DNA of 64,000 nucleotides from Clostridium sp. OS1-26 (GCF_030915445.1 NZ_CP133264.1:2914001-2978000), one strand, 5' to 3'. Numbered from the stretch's first letter, positions 17,586 through 26,542 are shown. A program made the numbers and translations. Notes: generated from the letters alone by a model not told the origin.

Positions 17586-17733
17586 TTTATGCCTATATTT
17601 AACCATTACGAACAATTTTTAGCCATTTTAAGGCATCTTCCAAAGGGCAGTTGTCCTAAATGTCGTTTTAATGATAAGCTTGCCTGTTAATGTAGTATAG
17701 ATGCTTGTCATAAAAAAGAAAAACCAAGATATT
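17586..17733 (+). pseudogene. DUF3795 gene relic
   Basis: Reading + from ATG 17589 gives MPIFNHYEQFLAILRHLPKGSC-CRF, then an in-frame TAA where the intact copy at 7735 has CQC. After that come CSIDACHKKEK and the terminal KPRY. The segment between KKEK and KPRY (about 35 residues including CFECSKYPC) is deleted, and the N-terminal third is missing. It is clearly derived from a sister of the 7735 gene. The rest of 17490-18137 has only a terminator hairpin. Confidence 0.75.
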
Positions 17734-17916
17734 AATATAACAAAGATTATATAAATAAGGATTTAAGTTAAAAAATTATAGTGAAGCATTCTTACTTTTT
17801 TCGTATTCAACATATAGATAATTCATTTAAATCAAGATGATATCTGCCTTATCAAGCCAAGTCACTATAAAGAAGCGGCTGATCATTCTTTACAGCATAC
17901 AGAATACACATAAAAT

Positions 17917-17944
17917 ACCCTCCAAACTCATAGGTTTGGAGGGT
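17917..17944 (-). terminator. Terminator-like hairpin
   Basis: An 11-bp perfect stem (ACCCTCCAAAC / GTTTGGAGGGT) with a 6-nt loop and TATTTTATG on the - strand side. It lies downstream of the MFS gene and probably ends its transcript. Confidence 0.6.
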
Positions 17945-18137
17945 TGCGGTAATTATCAATTAGGTACGGAGATATATCTGCCAAACTCACTTTTTTTATT
18001 TAGCGAGATTGATTTCTACTGTTAGCCAAGATAGAAAATGGTTCAATGACAACCATTTTAACAAGACTAACTATTGTTTTGACACATTCCAAGCAGAAAT
18101 ATATTTGAAATAATTATACGTTCTAGAAAGATAAAAA

Positions 18138-19592
18138 TTATTTACTATGCACTTCATCTGGATTCCGCTTAAGAAGTAAAGATAAAACTGCAAACGTTGC
18201 GCTTACCACTCCCGCAACTAAAAACGCTGCGTGATAACCTGCCATTTGTCTAACAGCAGTCGTATTATAATAAATGCTTTCTTGCCCAGTGGTGACGGCT
18301 TGAGACAACGTGACTAAAATGGCAACTCCCAAAGCACCACCTAGTTGGCGAGCAGTGTTTTGAAGTCCCGACACAATCCCGGATTCTTCTTGTGGAACAC
18401 CAGCTAGTACTGCTTGGATTGCTGTCATTAACATAAATCCGATTCCAGAACCGACTAAAAGAGTCGGTAAAAGGAACTGTGTAACGTATTGAGGATTGAC
18501 CGGTAACCAATTTAGCCATACAAATCCAACTGCTGCTGTTATCCCACCCCAAAATGGCAATCGGGTAAAGCCTGCTTCGCGAATATAGCGGGATGAAATA
18601 GAAGCTACAGCCATGACACTAGCCATTGGCAGCATAGCAAGCCCTGTTTGTAATACACCATATTGACTTACCTGCTGTAATGTTTGTGACAGAAAGAATA
18701 TATTGGCTGTTAGAATTGCACCTAATCCCAAAATCATTACTACCCCAATTTTCACATTTCGATGGCGAAAGACTGTCAGGCGCAATAACGGTTGCTGTAC
18801 GCGAGATTCCACAACTCCAAACACTATAAACAATATAATTGATGTACAAATAGACATCGAAACCATCGGAGAATTCCATCCAGCACTTGTACTTTGTGTG
18901 ATTCCAAAAATGAATAAGGTCGTGGCAAAAGTAATTAATAGTGCTCCAGGGATATCTAATTTTATATTGGTGTTGTTTTGGGATGGACGTATCATACTAA
19001 CGGCAACAATCATACTCAAAGTAATACCGATAGGAATGTTAACAAACATAACCCAGCGCCAGTTTAAAAAGTGAGTAATAAACCCGCCAAAAACTGTTCC
19101 AAACGCAGAAGCCATAGAAGATGAAGCCGCCCATAAAGCTACAGCGTGGTCTTGATTTTTCCCTCTTGGATGAGCAGCAACAATTACTGCGAAGGTGGAT
19201 GTTGCAAGAACAGCCCCACCTAAACCCTGTGCTGCACGTGCAAGCATCAACATCTGTCCGTTCATAGAAAAACCGCCAACCAAACTTGCACCTGTAAACA
19301 AAATAAGGCCTATCTGCAATATGTTTTTTCTGCCAAAGAGATCACTTGCTCGGGCAGCTAACATCATAAATCCGCCCAACGTCAAAAGATAAAGATCAAT
19401 AATCCACTGCTGTCCAATCACTGATAAATTGAGATCGGTCGCAATACTTGGAAGTGCCACATTGACAATAGCACTATCCATCACAACCATAAAAGCACAT
19501 AAGCAAGCAACTGCTGTGGCTACATTTGGCGATACTCCAGACCGTAGCAATACCGGCTTTAGATGTACTGAAGATTTAGAAACAGAATTCAT
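18138..19592 (-). CDS. MFS drug efflux transporter, DHA2 (EmrB/QacA, 14-TM) family
   Basis: A 484-residue inner-membrane proton antiporter of DHA2 length. Motif C-like and family sequences are visible: MDSAIVNVALPSIATDL at the first helix, LYLLTLGGFMMLAARASDLFGRKN (motif A region), FLNWRWVMFVNIPIG, and SGLQNTARQLGGALGVAI. GGAGG lies 6 nt before the ATG. It is divergent from the AraC regulator at 19724 and probably controlled by it. Its base composition and codon use (many GCC/GGC/CCG codons) are clearly richer in G+C than neighbouring genes, indicating transfer. The substrate is unknown. Confidence 0.9.
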   Translation of the reverse strand: MNSVSKSSVHLKPVLLRSGVSPNVATAVACLCAFMVVMDSAIVNVALPSIATDLNLSVIGQQWIIDLYLLTLGGFMMLAARASDLFGRKNILQIGLILFTGASLVGGFSMNGQMLMLARAAQGLGGAVLATSTFAVIVAAHPRGKNQDHAVALWAASSSMASAFGTVFGGFITHFLNWRWVMFVNIPIGITLSMIVAVSMIRPSQNNTNIKLDIPGALLITFATTLFIFGITQSTSAGWNSPMVSMSICTSIILFIVFGVVESRVQQPLLRLTVFRHRNVKIGVVMILGLGAILTANIFFLSQTLQQVSQYGVLQTGLAMLPMASVMAVASISSRYIREAGFTRLPFWGGITAAVGFVWLNWLPVNPQYVTQFLLPTLLVGSGIGFMLMTAIQAVLAGVPQEESGIVSGLQNTARQLGGALGVAILVTLSQAVTTGQESIYYNTTAVRQMAGYHAAFLVAGVVSATFAVLSLLLKRNPDEVHSK

Positions 19593-19723
19593 ACAATTTC
19601 CTCCAAACTTTTTATTTTAGTTTACTTTTCACAAAATATATTATAAAATAATTTAAGAAGAAACGATAACGATATTTGGACATAATATATCGAATATTGG
19701 CCAAAAGAAATGGGGTATAGAAT

Positions 19724-20542
19724 ATGTCTTCCTCTTCTATAGATATCAGCGACTGGTTAGATGGTCCACCTCTTGTAGCATTGTGGAGCAGCAATGATCC
19801 CAACCAACAATTTGAACTCGGCTCCCGTGAATATGGATGGCACAGTCATTTACGTGGCCAAATGTTTTGTGTGGAAAACGGATTGATACAGGTACATACT
19901 GAACATGGTTCTTGGATACTTCCACCTCATCGCGCTGGTTGGATTCCTCCATGTATCCGTCACAAGGTAAGTGTAAGCGGTGTATTGAGTGGCTGGAGCG
20001 TTTTACTTGTACCTGAGATATGCAAAGAACTTCCTGAACAGCCCCGGGTATTCGGCATAAGTAGCCTTATGTCCTCCCTTGTAGAAAGGGCATCAACGTG
20101 GTCTTTACAAGATCAGCTCAATGAAGTGCAGGATCGAGTAGTAGGCGTTCTTTTAGATGAAATCAAGCAAGCTCCCCAGCAGTTATTGTATTTACCGTTG
20201 CCAACTGACTCTGGATTATTAAAAATTGCAAGGGAAATTATTTCGCATCCAGAAGATACCCGTACACTGGACCAGTGGGCGAAATGGGGGGCGTTATCAC
20301 CGCGCACTCTGCGTCGGATGATATTGCAGGAAACTGGATTAACCTTTGCTCAATGGCGACAACAGGCAAGGTTGACACATGCCCTTGAAATGCTTGCTCG
20401 CGGTGAATCAATAAGTGATATTGCTGATGCACTGGGCTATGCAACTCCCAGCGGTTTTATTGAAATGTTCCATCGTGCGTTTGGAGATTCTCCTGCGCGT
20501 TATTTTTCAATAAATTCTAATCAAAACAAAAAGCATAATTGA
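19724..20542 (+). CDS. AraC family regulator with cupin sensor (NimR-like)
   Basis: A 272-residue protein. The N-terminal cupin (about 30-110) contains YGWHSHLRGQMF and GSWILPPHRAGWIPP; the C-terminal AraC double HTH (about 165-260) contains LDQWAKWGALSPRTLRRMILQETG and ISDIADALGYATPSGFIEMFHRAFG. This layout resembles NimR-type regulators of Proteobacteria that control an adjacent efflux pump. It is divergent from the MFS gene across a 131-bp gap with a palindrome-rich promoter. It shares the higher G+C of its partner, so the two were probably acquired together. Confidence 0.85.
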   Translation: MSSSSIDISDWLDGPPLVALWSSNDPNQQFELGSREYGWHSHLRGQMFCVENGLIQVHTEHGSWILPPHRAGWIPPCIRHKVSVSGVLSGWSVLLVPEICKELPEQPRVFGISSLMSSLVERASTWSLQDQLNEVQDRVVGVLLDEIKQAPQQLLYLPLPTDSGLLKIAREIISHPEDTRTLDQWAKWGALSPRTLRRMILQETGLTFAQWRQQARLTHALEMLARGESISDIADALGYATPSGFIEMFHRAFGDSPARYFSINSNQNKKHN

Positions 20543-20549
20543 CAAATTA

Positions 20550-20589
20550 AAAAAGCCTACGGTATTTTAACAACGACCGTAGGCTTTTT
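20550..20589 (+). terminator. Rho-independent terminator after araC
   Basis: A 14-bp perfect stem (AAAAAGCCTACGGT / ACCGTAGGCTTTTT) with a 12-nt loop and T run. It works on + and, by symmetry, perhaps on -. Confidence 0.9.
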
Positions 20590-20671
20590 GATTGTAATAA
20601 AATTAGTTTATGTATCCATAACATAAATGTTAGAGCTTTCTAAACACAACATTACCATAAATATTGAAAGT

Positions 20672-21210
20672 TTAGAAGACTTTATTACTGTAAGTTTTGT
20701 CATCATTGATATTTTGAAGTAGTTCAAGAATTTCATCTTTCATAAGATTTCTATTATCTTCATCTATTTTTACTACATAAACATCATTTCTGCTTTTAAT
20801 TTTATTGATAAAGTCTGTATTGCACTCTTTTAAAACTCCTAAGACTGGTTTGTTACTGTCAAGTATTTTATAAATAGTCTCTTTGAATAATTCGGAGCCT
20901 TCTTCAAGAAAACCTAATTCATCAAGAACTATGAGATCTCTATAATAAAGACTTTTCAATAAGATGGTTTCCGATATAATATTAAAATTTTCTATAAGCG
21001 GATATGAGGATTTTTTCTTAATATCATGACTTCCGATAATGTAAATATCATTTAAATCATATAAAGATATAACATTAAAAAGTATAGTTCTTCACCACGC
21101 AACTTCTCTTGAACAAAGCCGCCTATAGAACAATCTACCTCTTCTATAATTTTTTTCAATAATGTAGATTTTCCTACTCCTCTTTTACCAGTTATAAAAA
21201 TATTTTTCAT
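20672..21210 (-). pseudogene. THEP1-like nucleoside-triphosphatase, frameshifted
   Basis: From ATG 21210 the frame reads MKNIFITGKRGVGKSTLLKK (Walker A) and continues to GGFVQEKLRGEELYF, then hits a stop. Shifting by one base at about 21078-21090, in a T5 run of the coding strand, restores NVISLYDLNDIYIIGSHDI and runs into VLDELGFLE (Walker B of THEP1/NTPase_1) to the normal end at 20672. The length with one base restored is about 179 residues, normal for the family, which hydrolyses nucleoside triphosphates. It is divergent from the nitrogenase-like cluster. Either a real mutation or a sequencing deletion. Confidence 0.75.
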
Positions 21211-21332
21211 AAATTTTAAGTATCCTTTCTTTTATTTTTCAGTTAAATTTTATAATAATATTCCATTTAAAGTAAACCTATAGTGTTCAAAAAAATATGT
21301 GTAGTTAGTGAGCACTGTTAGAAAATTTAACA

Positions 21333-21393
21333 AACCAAATCATATAGGAGTATTAGGCTGAAAGTTAACTTTCGGACTTATAAACTTTTGGTT
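21333..21393. repeat. Nested palindrome upstream of nitrogenase-like operon
   Basis: Outer arms AACCAAA / TTTGGTT, an inner ATATAGG-CTTATA pairing and an apical AAAGTTAACTTT palindrome. The apex (GAAAGTTAACTTTCG) recurs in the terminator at 46272-46365. It lies 180-240 nt before the nifD-like start in the gap 21211-21574. It could be a transcription terminator remnant, an operator or part of the leader. The remaining gap is AT-rich with no clear promoter. Confidence 0.5.
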
Positions 21394-21574
21394 GTATATG
21401 GATAAATTTAAGTTGTTTTTCAAAGATAAATATATGTTATACAATTTATCTGTACACATATGAGAAAATTGAAGTTTTACTGGTCTTTTTATGCCTTAAG
21501 TTATATCGTTAAAGCTTAATTTTATATTTAAACTTTATCAACAGTAGTTAGGGAACTTAAAAGGAGGAATATAA

Positions 21575-23047
21575 TTGACCATTAATATAAAATCACCTGA
21601 AGTTGAAATCAGGGAAGCAAGGTTAGGTTCAAGCAACGGGTTCATTGGAACTGCCAAGGAGTTATGTCATAAATCTAAGAGAAATAAGTGCTGTCATAGA
21701 AATCGTTCCTTTAGTCAATGTCTCGAATGCAGCTCCAGCAGGGCATTATCCATGCTTGTAATGATACGGGATGCCGCAGTAATAAATCATGGACCACTAG
21801 GATGCAGTGCAGATTTTGCTGAATTTAACTTTACTAATAGAGCAGAGCAAATAAGAAGAAATTTACCTTTAAAAAATGTTAAATTACTAAGCACAAACCT
21901 CCAGGAGAAAGACATGGTTTATGGAGGAGAAACTAAGTTAAAAGAGGCCATAAGAGATGCTTATGTAAGATTTAGACCAAGGGCAATATTTGTAACAGCT
22001 TCCTGTGCATCCGGCATTATTGGAGATGATGTGTCAGGTATAACCGATGAACTAGAAAAAGAACTAGGCATTCCAGTAGTATACGTTTCTTGCGAAGGCT
22101 TTAAATCGCAAATATGGGCAACAGGTTTTGATTCTGCTTTTCATGCCATTGTTAGAAAAATAGTTAAACCACCTATTAAGAAGAAAAAAGACTTAATTAA
22201 TATTATAAATTTTTGGGGCAGTGATGTATTTACTGATTTATTTGCAAGAATAGGTCTTAGACCGAATTATATTGTACCCTTTACCACCATTGATCAGCTA
22301 AAGAGAATATCTGAAGCAGCTGCTACAGTTCAAGTTTGTTCCACCTTAGGAACCTATCTAGCCGCAGCCCTGGAACAAGAATATGGAGTTCCAGAGGTCA
22401 AATCACCACCACCTTATGGTCTTAAAGGTACAGATGAATTTCTAATAGAGCTTGGTAGGTTAACTGGTAAGAAGAAAGAGGTTGAAATACTTATAGAAAA
22501 AGAAAGAGAAAGAATTGCAGAGGAGCTTGAAGAGATAAAAGATAAATTAAAAGGGAAAAGAGTTTATGTATCCGCTGGTGCGGCTCATGGTCATAGTTTA
22601 TTAGCACTGCTTAGTGATCTCGAAATGGAGGTTGTTGGAGCAGGAATATTTCATCATGATCATTGCTATGACAATGGAGATGAGAGAAGTGATGCCTTGA
22701 AACATGTAGTTGAAACTTATGGAGATATTAAAAATTTCAGTGTATGCAATAAGCAAGTCTTCGAATTGGTGAATGTGCTAAATAAGTTAAAACCAGACCT
22801 ATTAGTTGTAAGGCATGGAGGCTTGGCAGTTTGGGGAATTAAGCTCGGGATACCAACTTTGTTAGTAGGAGATGAACAATTTGGTATAGGCTATCAAGGA
22901 ATTATTAACTATGGCAAGAAGATTTTAGACGTTCTTTCAACTAAGGACTTTGTAGATAACATTGCAGCTCATTCAGAACTTCCATACACCAATTGGTGGC
23001 TAAGGCAAAATCCGTATAGGTTTTTAGGGAGGGGACAACATGAATAA
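21575..23047 (+). CDS. Nitrogenase-like component 1, NifD/NifE-family subunit
   Basis: 490 residues, with oxidoreductase/nitrogenase component 1 folds throughout. Three P-cluster-type cysteines are in place: C52 (ECSSSRA), C77 (NHGPLGCSAD) and C144 (TASCASGIIGDD). C255 (VQVCSTLGTYL) matches the cofactor Cys of NifD (alpha-275). The cofactor His region (alpha-442, HSWDYSGPYHG) aligns with VGDEQFGIGYQG, where no His is found. The alpha-191/195 pocket (SQSLGHH) aligns with IWATGFD. An extra cysteine set near the N-terminus (C31, C39, C40, C49) and a HHDHC stretch (360-364) are unusual. It starts at TTG with GGAGG 8 nt upstream and overlaps the K-like gene by 8 nt. It probably forms an (alpha-beta)2 reductase with the next gene; N2 reduction is unlikely. 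Confidence 0.85.
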   Translation: MTINIKSPEVEIREARLGSSNGFIGTAKELCHKSKRNKCCHRNRSFSQCLECSSSRALSMLVMIRDAAVINHGPLGCSADFAEFNFTNRAEQIRRNLPLKNVKLLSTNLQEKDMVYGGETKLKEAIRDAYVRFRPRAIFVTASCASGIIGDDVSGITDELEKELGIPVVYVSCEGFKSQIWATGFDSAFHAIVRKIVKPPIKKKKDLINIINFWGSDVFTDLFARIGLRPNYIVPFTTIDQLKRISEAAATVQVCSTLGTYLAAALEQEYGVPEVKSPPPYGLKGTDEFLIELGRLTGKKKEVEILIEKERERIAEELEEIKDKLKGKRVYVSAGAAHGHSLLALLSDLEMEVVGAGIFHHDHCYDNGDERSDALKHVVETYGDIKNFSVCNKQVFELVNVLNKLKPDLLVVRHGGLAVWGIKLGIPTLLVGDEQFGIGYQGIINYGKKILDVLSTKDFVDNIAAHSELPYTNWWLRQNPYRFLGRGQHE

Positions 23048-24434
23048 TAACGATTTACAGCTTATAGAGAAATGGAATTCCACTTTAATATGGTGGAGAA
23101 ATAAAATAAGTAATGTTGTTGAACAACCGAGACATTATTGTGCCTTAGGAGCCCAACAAACAGTAGTAGCAATTAATAAAGCTATTCCAATACTGCATTC
23201 AGGTCCAGGCTGTGGATATAAACTCTTTCGTGGATTAAGTATTACGTCAGGATACCAGGGAGGAGGCTGTACTGGGGGAAGCGCTATTCCTTGTACTAAC
23301 TCATCGGAAAGAGAAGTGGTATTTGGTGGAGAAGATCGATTAAGAGAAGTAATAGATGGAACGTTAAAAGTCTTGAAAGGGGACTTATTTGTTGTCTTAA
23401 CGGGATGTACCGCTGATATAGTTGGTGATGATGTAGGACAGGTAGTTAAAGAATATCAGAACAAAGGGATACCAATAGTTTTTGCAGAAACTGGAGGATT
23501 TAAAGGAACTAATTATAAAGGTCATGAGTTAGTAACTGAAGCTATTATAAATCAATTTATCGGTGATGTTGAAGTTGAAAAAGAAAAGGGATTAGTAAAC
23601 CTTTGGTCGGTGATTCCATACCAAGATAGTTTTTGGAGTGGAAACTTGAGAGAAATAAAACATTTGTTAGAGGGAATAGGATTAAAGGTAAATACACTCT
23701 TTGGACCGGAGTCTGAAGGAGTTAAAGAGTGGAAGAAAATTCCTAATGCAGAATTTAATTTAGTCCTGTCTCCTTGGGTAGGATTAAAAACTGCTCAGTT
23801 ACTGGAAAGTAAATATGGGACACCATATTTACATTATCCAGTTTTGCCTATAGGGGGAAATGAAACCAGTAAATTTCTAAGGCAAGTTGGAGAATTTGCA
23901 AAGCTAGACAAAGAAAAGGTTGAAAGCTTTGTTCAAAATGAAGAAAGGAAATTTTACTATTACATTGAAAGAGCAGTGGATTTCTTCACTGAATTTCGCT
24001 TTGACATAGCAGATAGATTTTTTAATATAAATGATTCTTTTTATGCACTTGGGGTTAGTAAGTTTCTATTAAATGAGCTTGGTATTCTGCCAGGAGATCA
24101 ATATATCACAGAGGATATACCAGAAGAATATAGAGAAATTATAATAAAGGAATTTAAGCATTTATCTAAAAGAATCTCAGCTAAGGTTATATTTGAAACT
24201 GATGGAGGAAAGATAGCCCATATGCTGAGAGAATACCATTATGATGGACATAAACCCTTATTCTTGGGAAGCTCTTGGGATATAGATATAGCAAATCAGT
24301 TAAAGGGATTTTGGCTGAATATATCTTTGCCAGTTATGCACAGGCTGGTTTTAGATAGAAGCTATGTTGGATACAGTGGAGGTCTTAGGCTGGCAGAAGA
24401 TATATATGACAATATTTTGTCATCATATAAATAG
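23040..24434 (+). CDS. Nitrogenase-like component 1, NifK/NifN-family subunit
   Basis: 464 residues. The P-cluster-type cysteines of a beta subunit are all present: C34 (YCALGAQQ), C58 (HSGPGCG) and C123 (LTGCTADIVGDD). NSSEREVVFGGEDRLREVI (88-106) is the conserved segment after the second Cys. Two further cysteines (C77, C85) lie in a glycine-rich loop. No cofactor-binding role is expected. Its start overlaps the D-like gene by 8 nt (ATGA-type coupling), so the two are made together as a heterotetramer. The stop codon is followed after one base by structured repeat copy C, which separates it from the H-like gene. Confidence 0.85.
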   Translation: MNNNDLQLIEKWNSTLIWWRNKISNVVEQPRHYCALGAQQTVVAINKAIPILHSGPGCGYKLFRGLSITSGYQGGGCTGGSAIPCTNSSEREVVFGGEDRLREVIDGTLKVLKGDLFVVLTGCTADIVGDDVGQVVKEYQNKGIPIVFAETGGFKGTNYKGHELVTEAIINQFIGDVEVEKEKGLVNLWSVIPYQDSFWSGNLREIKHLLEGIGLKVNTLFGPESEGVKEWKKIPNAEFNLVLSPWVGLKTAQLLESKYGTPYLHYPVLPIGGNETSKFLRQVGEFAKLDKEKVESFVQNEERKFYYYIERAVDFFTEFRFDIADRFFNINDSFYALGVSKFLLNELGILPGDQYITEDIPEEYREIIIKEFKHLSKRISAKVIFETDGGKIAHMLREYHYDGHKPLFLGSSWDIDIANQLKGFWLNISLPVMHRLVLDRSYVGYSGGLRLAEDIYDNILSSYK

Positions 24435-24435
24435 A

Positions 24436-24603
24436 GTTCTTGACATCAAGTGGAATTTTAACTCCATCGGATGAAGTGTAAACTTGAATCAGATGGGGTT
24501 TCAAACCCCACCTGATTCTTAGTTGAACGAATCCAGGGACTTAGCCGCTCTTTACTCCCTCTTTGAGAAGAGGGAGTATTAGAGCGGGTAGTCATCGGAT
24601 AAA
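24436..24603 (+). repeat. Structured interspersed repeat, copy C, inside the nitrogenase-like operon
   Basis: It begins GTTCTTGACATCAAGTGG one nt after the K-like stop and ends GTCATCGGATAAA 29 nt before the H-like start. Hairpin 2 is AATCAG-TGGGGTTT / AACCCC-CTGATT. The core has ATCC:GGAT, GAC:GTC, GCTC:GAGC and CTCCCTCTT-TGAG-AAGAGGGAG. As a transcript leader/spacer it could stabilise or separate the D-K and H-B messages. It is oriented with the operon. Confidence 0.85.
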
Positions 24604-24631
24604 TAGCAGGTTTGCAATAGGGGGGAATGAA

Positions 24632-25486
24632 ATGGCCAAGAAAGTCAAGGGAATTGCAATATATGGCAAGGGTGGAATAGGTAAATCTACAACAACTTCT
24701 AATATAAGTGCAGCATTAACTAAAATGGGATATAAGGTTATGCAGTTTGGTTGTGATCCTAAAAGTGACTCAACAAATACGCTGAGAGAGGGTACGTATA
24801 TCCCAACGGTTTTAGATACATTGCGTGAAAAAAACAAAGTGAATGCACTTGATGTAATTTTTCAGGGCTTTAATGGAGTTTACTGCGTGGAGTCAGGTGG
24901 GCCAGCACCTGGAGTCGGCTGTGCAGGTAGAGGTATTATTACAGCGGTGCAGCTTTTCAAACAACAAAAAGTATTTGAAGAGTTGGATTTAGATTATGTA
25001 ATATACGATGTCCTAGGAGATGTTGTATGCGGCGGTTTTGCAGTTCCAATAAGAGAGGGAATAGCAGAGCATGTATTTACAGTATCATCTTCGGATTTTA
25101 TGTCTATATATGCATCAAATAATTTATTTAAAGGCATTAAAAAATACTCTAATTCTGGTGGAGCATTACTTGGGGGCATTATAGCAAATTCTATTAATAA
25201 ACCTTATGACAGAGATATAATAGATGATTTTGCTAGTAAAACAAATACTCAGATAATGGAATATGTGCCAAGGTCAGTTACCGTTACACATAGTGAGCTT
25301 CAAGGCAAGACTACTATTGAGGTTGCACCGGATTCAGAGCAGGCTAAAATTTATACTGCATTAGCAGAGAAAATAGCTAGACATACTGAGTCAAAAGTGC
25401 CTTCTCCTCTTGACATTCAAGAGCTAAGAGCCTGGGGGAAGCAGTGGGCTGATTCTCTGCTTAAGGAATCTTCAAAAAATAGCTAG
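24632..25486 (+). CDS. Nitrogenase-like Fe protein (NifH family)
   Basis: 284 residues, normal for NifH. The P-loop GKGGIGKST (12-20), switch-type CDPKSD (41-46), C97 in VGCAGRGIITA and C133 in DVLGDVVCGG supply the bridging [4Fe-4S] cluster. Arg100, the ADP-ribosylation/docking residue of NifH, is kept. It should deliver electrons with ATP hydrolysis to the D-K reductase. The start is ATG 24632 with GGGGGG 8 nt upstream; the open frame extends to 24563 only through repeat copy C. The next gene is nifB-like, 80 nt downstream. Confidence 0.9.
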   Translation: MAKKVKGIAIYGKGGIGKSTTTSNISAALTKMGYKVMQFGCDPKSDSTNTLREGTYIPTVLDTLREKNKVNALDVIFQGFNGVYCVESGGPAPGVGCAGRGIITAVQLFKQQKVFEELDLDYVIYDVLGDVVCGGFAVPIREGIAEHVFTVSSSDFMSIYASNNLFKGIKKYSNSGGALLGGIIANSINKPYDRDIIDDFASKTNTQIMEYVPRSVTVTHSELQGKTTIEVAPDSEQAKIYTALAEKIARHTESKVPSPLDIQELRAWGKQWADSLLKESSKNS

Positions 25487-25566
25487 TCAGTATGTTAGTA
25501 CATTTAGTTTGTTATTTTCTTTCAGATGCATAAACAAGAGAGATAGTAGGACAAGGAGAAAATATT

Positions 25567-26430
25567 ATGATAAATCATCTTTCTAAGCTTCATCCCTGTT
25601 TAGGAGGGGAAGCTCATTTAAATTTTGGGAGAATTCATCTTCCTGTAAGTTCTAGCTGTAATATTCAATGCAGGTTCTGTAAAAGAGAATATAACAATAA
25701 TGAGGAGAGGCCTGGCGTTTCAAAGGGAATATTAGCTCCAAAGGATGCTGTAGAAACAGTAAAAAAAGCTTTAGAGATTTGCCCTCAAATAACTGTAGTA
25801 GGCATAGCTGGCCCTGGCGATACACTAGCGACCACTGAAGCTATTAAGACATTTAGACTTATTGATGAGGCCTATCCTGAACTTATAAAATGCCTTAGCA
25901 CCAATGGACTTTTGCTTTATAGATATGCTAAGGAAATTTATGATGCAGGAGTAAGAACTGTGACTGTAACTATAAATGCTGTTGATCCATGCATTCAAAG
26001 TAAAATTATATCCCACATAATATATGACGGGAAGAAATACTATGGCGAAGAAGCAGCCACAATTCTTATAGCTAATCAGCTGAAGGGTATAGATGAAATG
26101 AACAGACTTGGAGTTATGGTAAAGGTAAATTCCGTATTAACTCCAGATATCAATGATGATCATATAGAAGAAATAGCTAAAACCATTAAAGCACATGGAG
26201 CAGCTTTATATAACATCATACCACTGATACCTCAACATGAATTAAGTCATATTCCTGCTCCTACCTGCGAACAATTGAATAAAGCAAGAGAAATAGCTGA
26301 AAAGCATATTGAGATATTTAGACATTGCAAACACTGCCGTGCAGATGCATGTGGAATACCTGGCAGGGAAGATCTTTCGAATAAGCTCTATGGAACATAT
26401 AAATATCTTGAAACCTTCTCTCATGGCTAA
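25567..26430 (+). CDS. NifB-like radical SAM cofactor maturase (no NifX domain)
   Basis: 287 residues, the single-domain NifB form. HPCLGGEAHLNFGRIHLPV (C11, H17, H24), the radical SAM motif CNIQCRFC (C31, C35, C38), KREYNN...RPGVSKG, and a C-terminal CKHCRADACGIPG (C254, C257, C262) match all NifB cluster-ligand blocks. NifB fuses two 4Fe-4S clusters with SAM-derived carbon into the 8Fe-9S-C NifB-co. Its presence implies that the neighbouring D-K protein uses a NifB-derived cluster. No NifE/NifN scaffold is present. AAGGAG is 7-8 nt before the ATG. It lies in the same operon as the H-like gene. Confidence 0.9.
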   Translation: MINHLSKLHPCLGGEAHLNFGRIHLPVSSSCNIQCRFCKREYNNNEERPGVSKGILAPKDAVETVKKALEICPQITVVGIAGPGDTLATTEAIKTFRLIDEAYPELIKCLSTNGLLLYRYAKEIYDAGVRTVTVTINAVDPCIQSKIISHIIYDGKKYYGEEAATILIANQLKGIDEMNRLGVMVKVNSVLTPDINDDHIEEIAKTIKAHGAALYNIIPLIPQHELSHIPAPTCEQLNKAREIAEKHIEIFRHCKHCRADACGIPGREDLSNKLYGTYKYLETFSHG

Positions 26431-26542
26431 TAATAGAAAGCAGACACTTACAGTTAATCTAAAATAAAGTGTATAATGGAAATGAAATACAAAATAATTA
26501 GATAGGCAAAGATTAGATTGAATGAAGCAAGTAGGTGTTAAA

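Noticed and set aside
18265..19392. Several overlapping frames on both strands in the 18-19.4 kb region
   Set aside because: They are shadows of the G+C-richer MFS gene, whose family motifs are clear in the main frame.
24563..24631. N-terminal extension of the NifH-like protein
   Set aside because: It translates repeat copy C; the GGGGGG site just before ATG 24632 fixes the real start.
21575..26430. Classical molybdenum nitrogenase (N2 fixation) operon
   Set aside because: FeMo-co His and pocket residues missing in the D subunit, no nifE/nifN, and the K-like chain is shorter than typical NifK.
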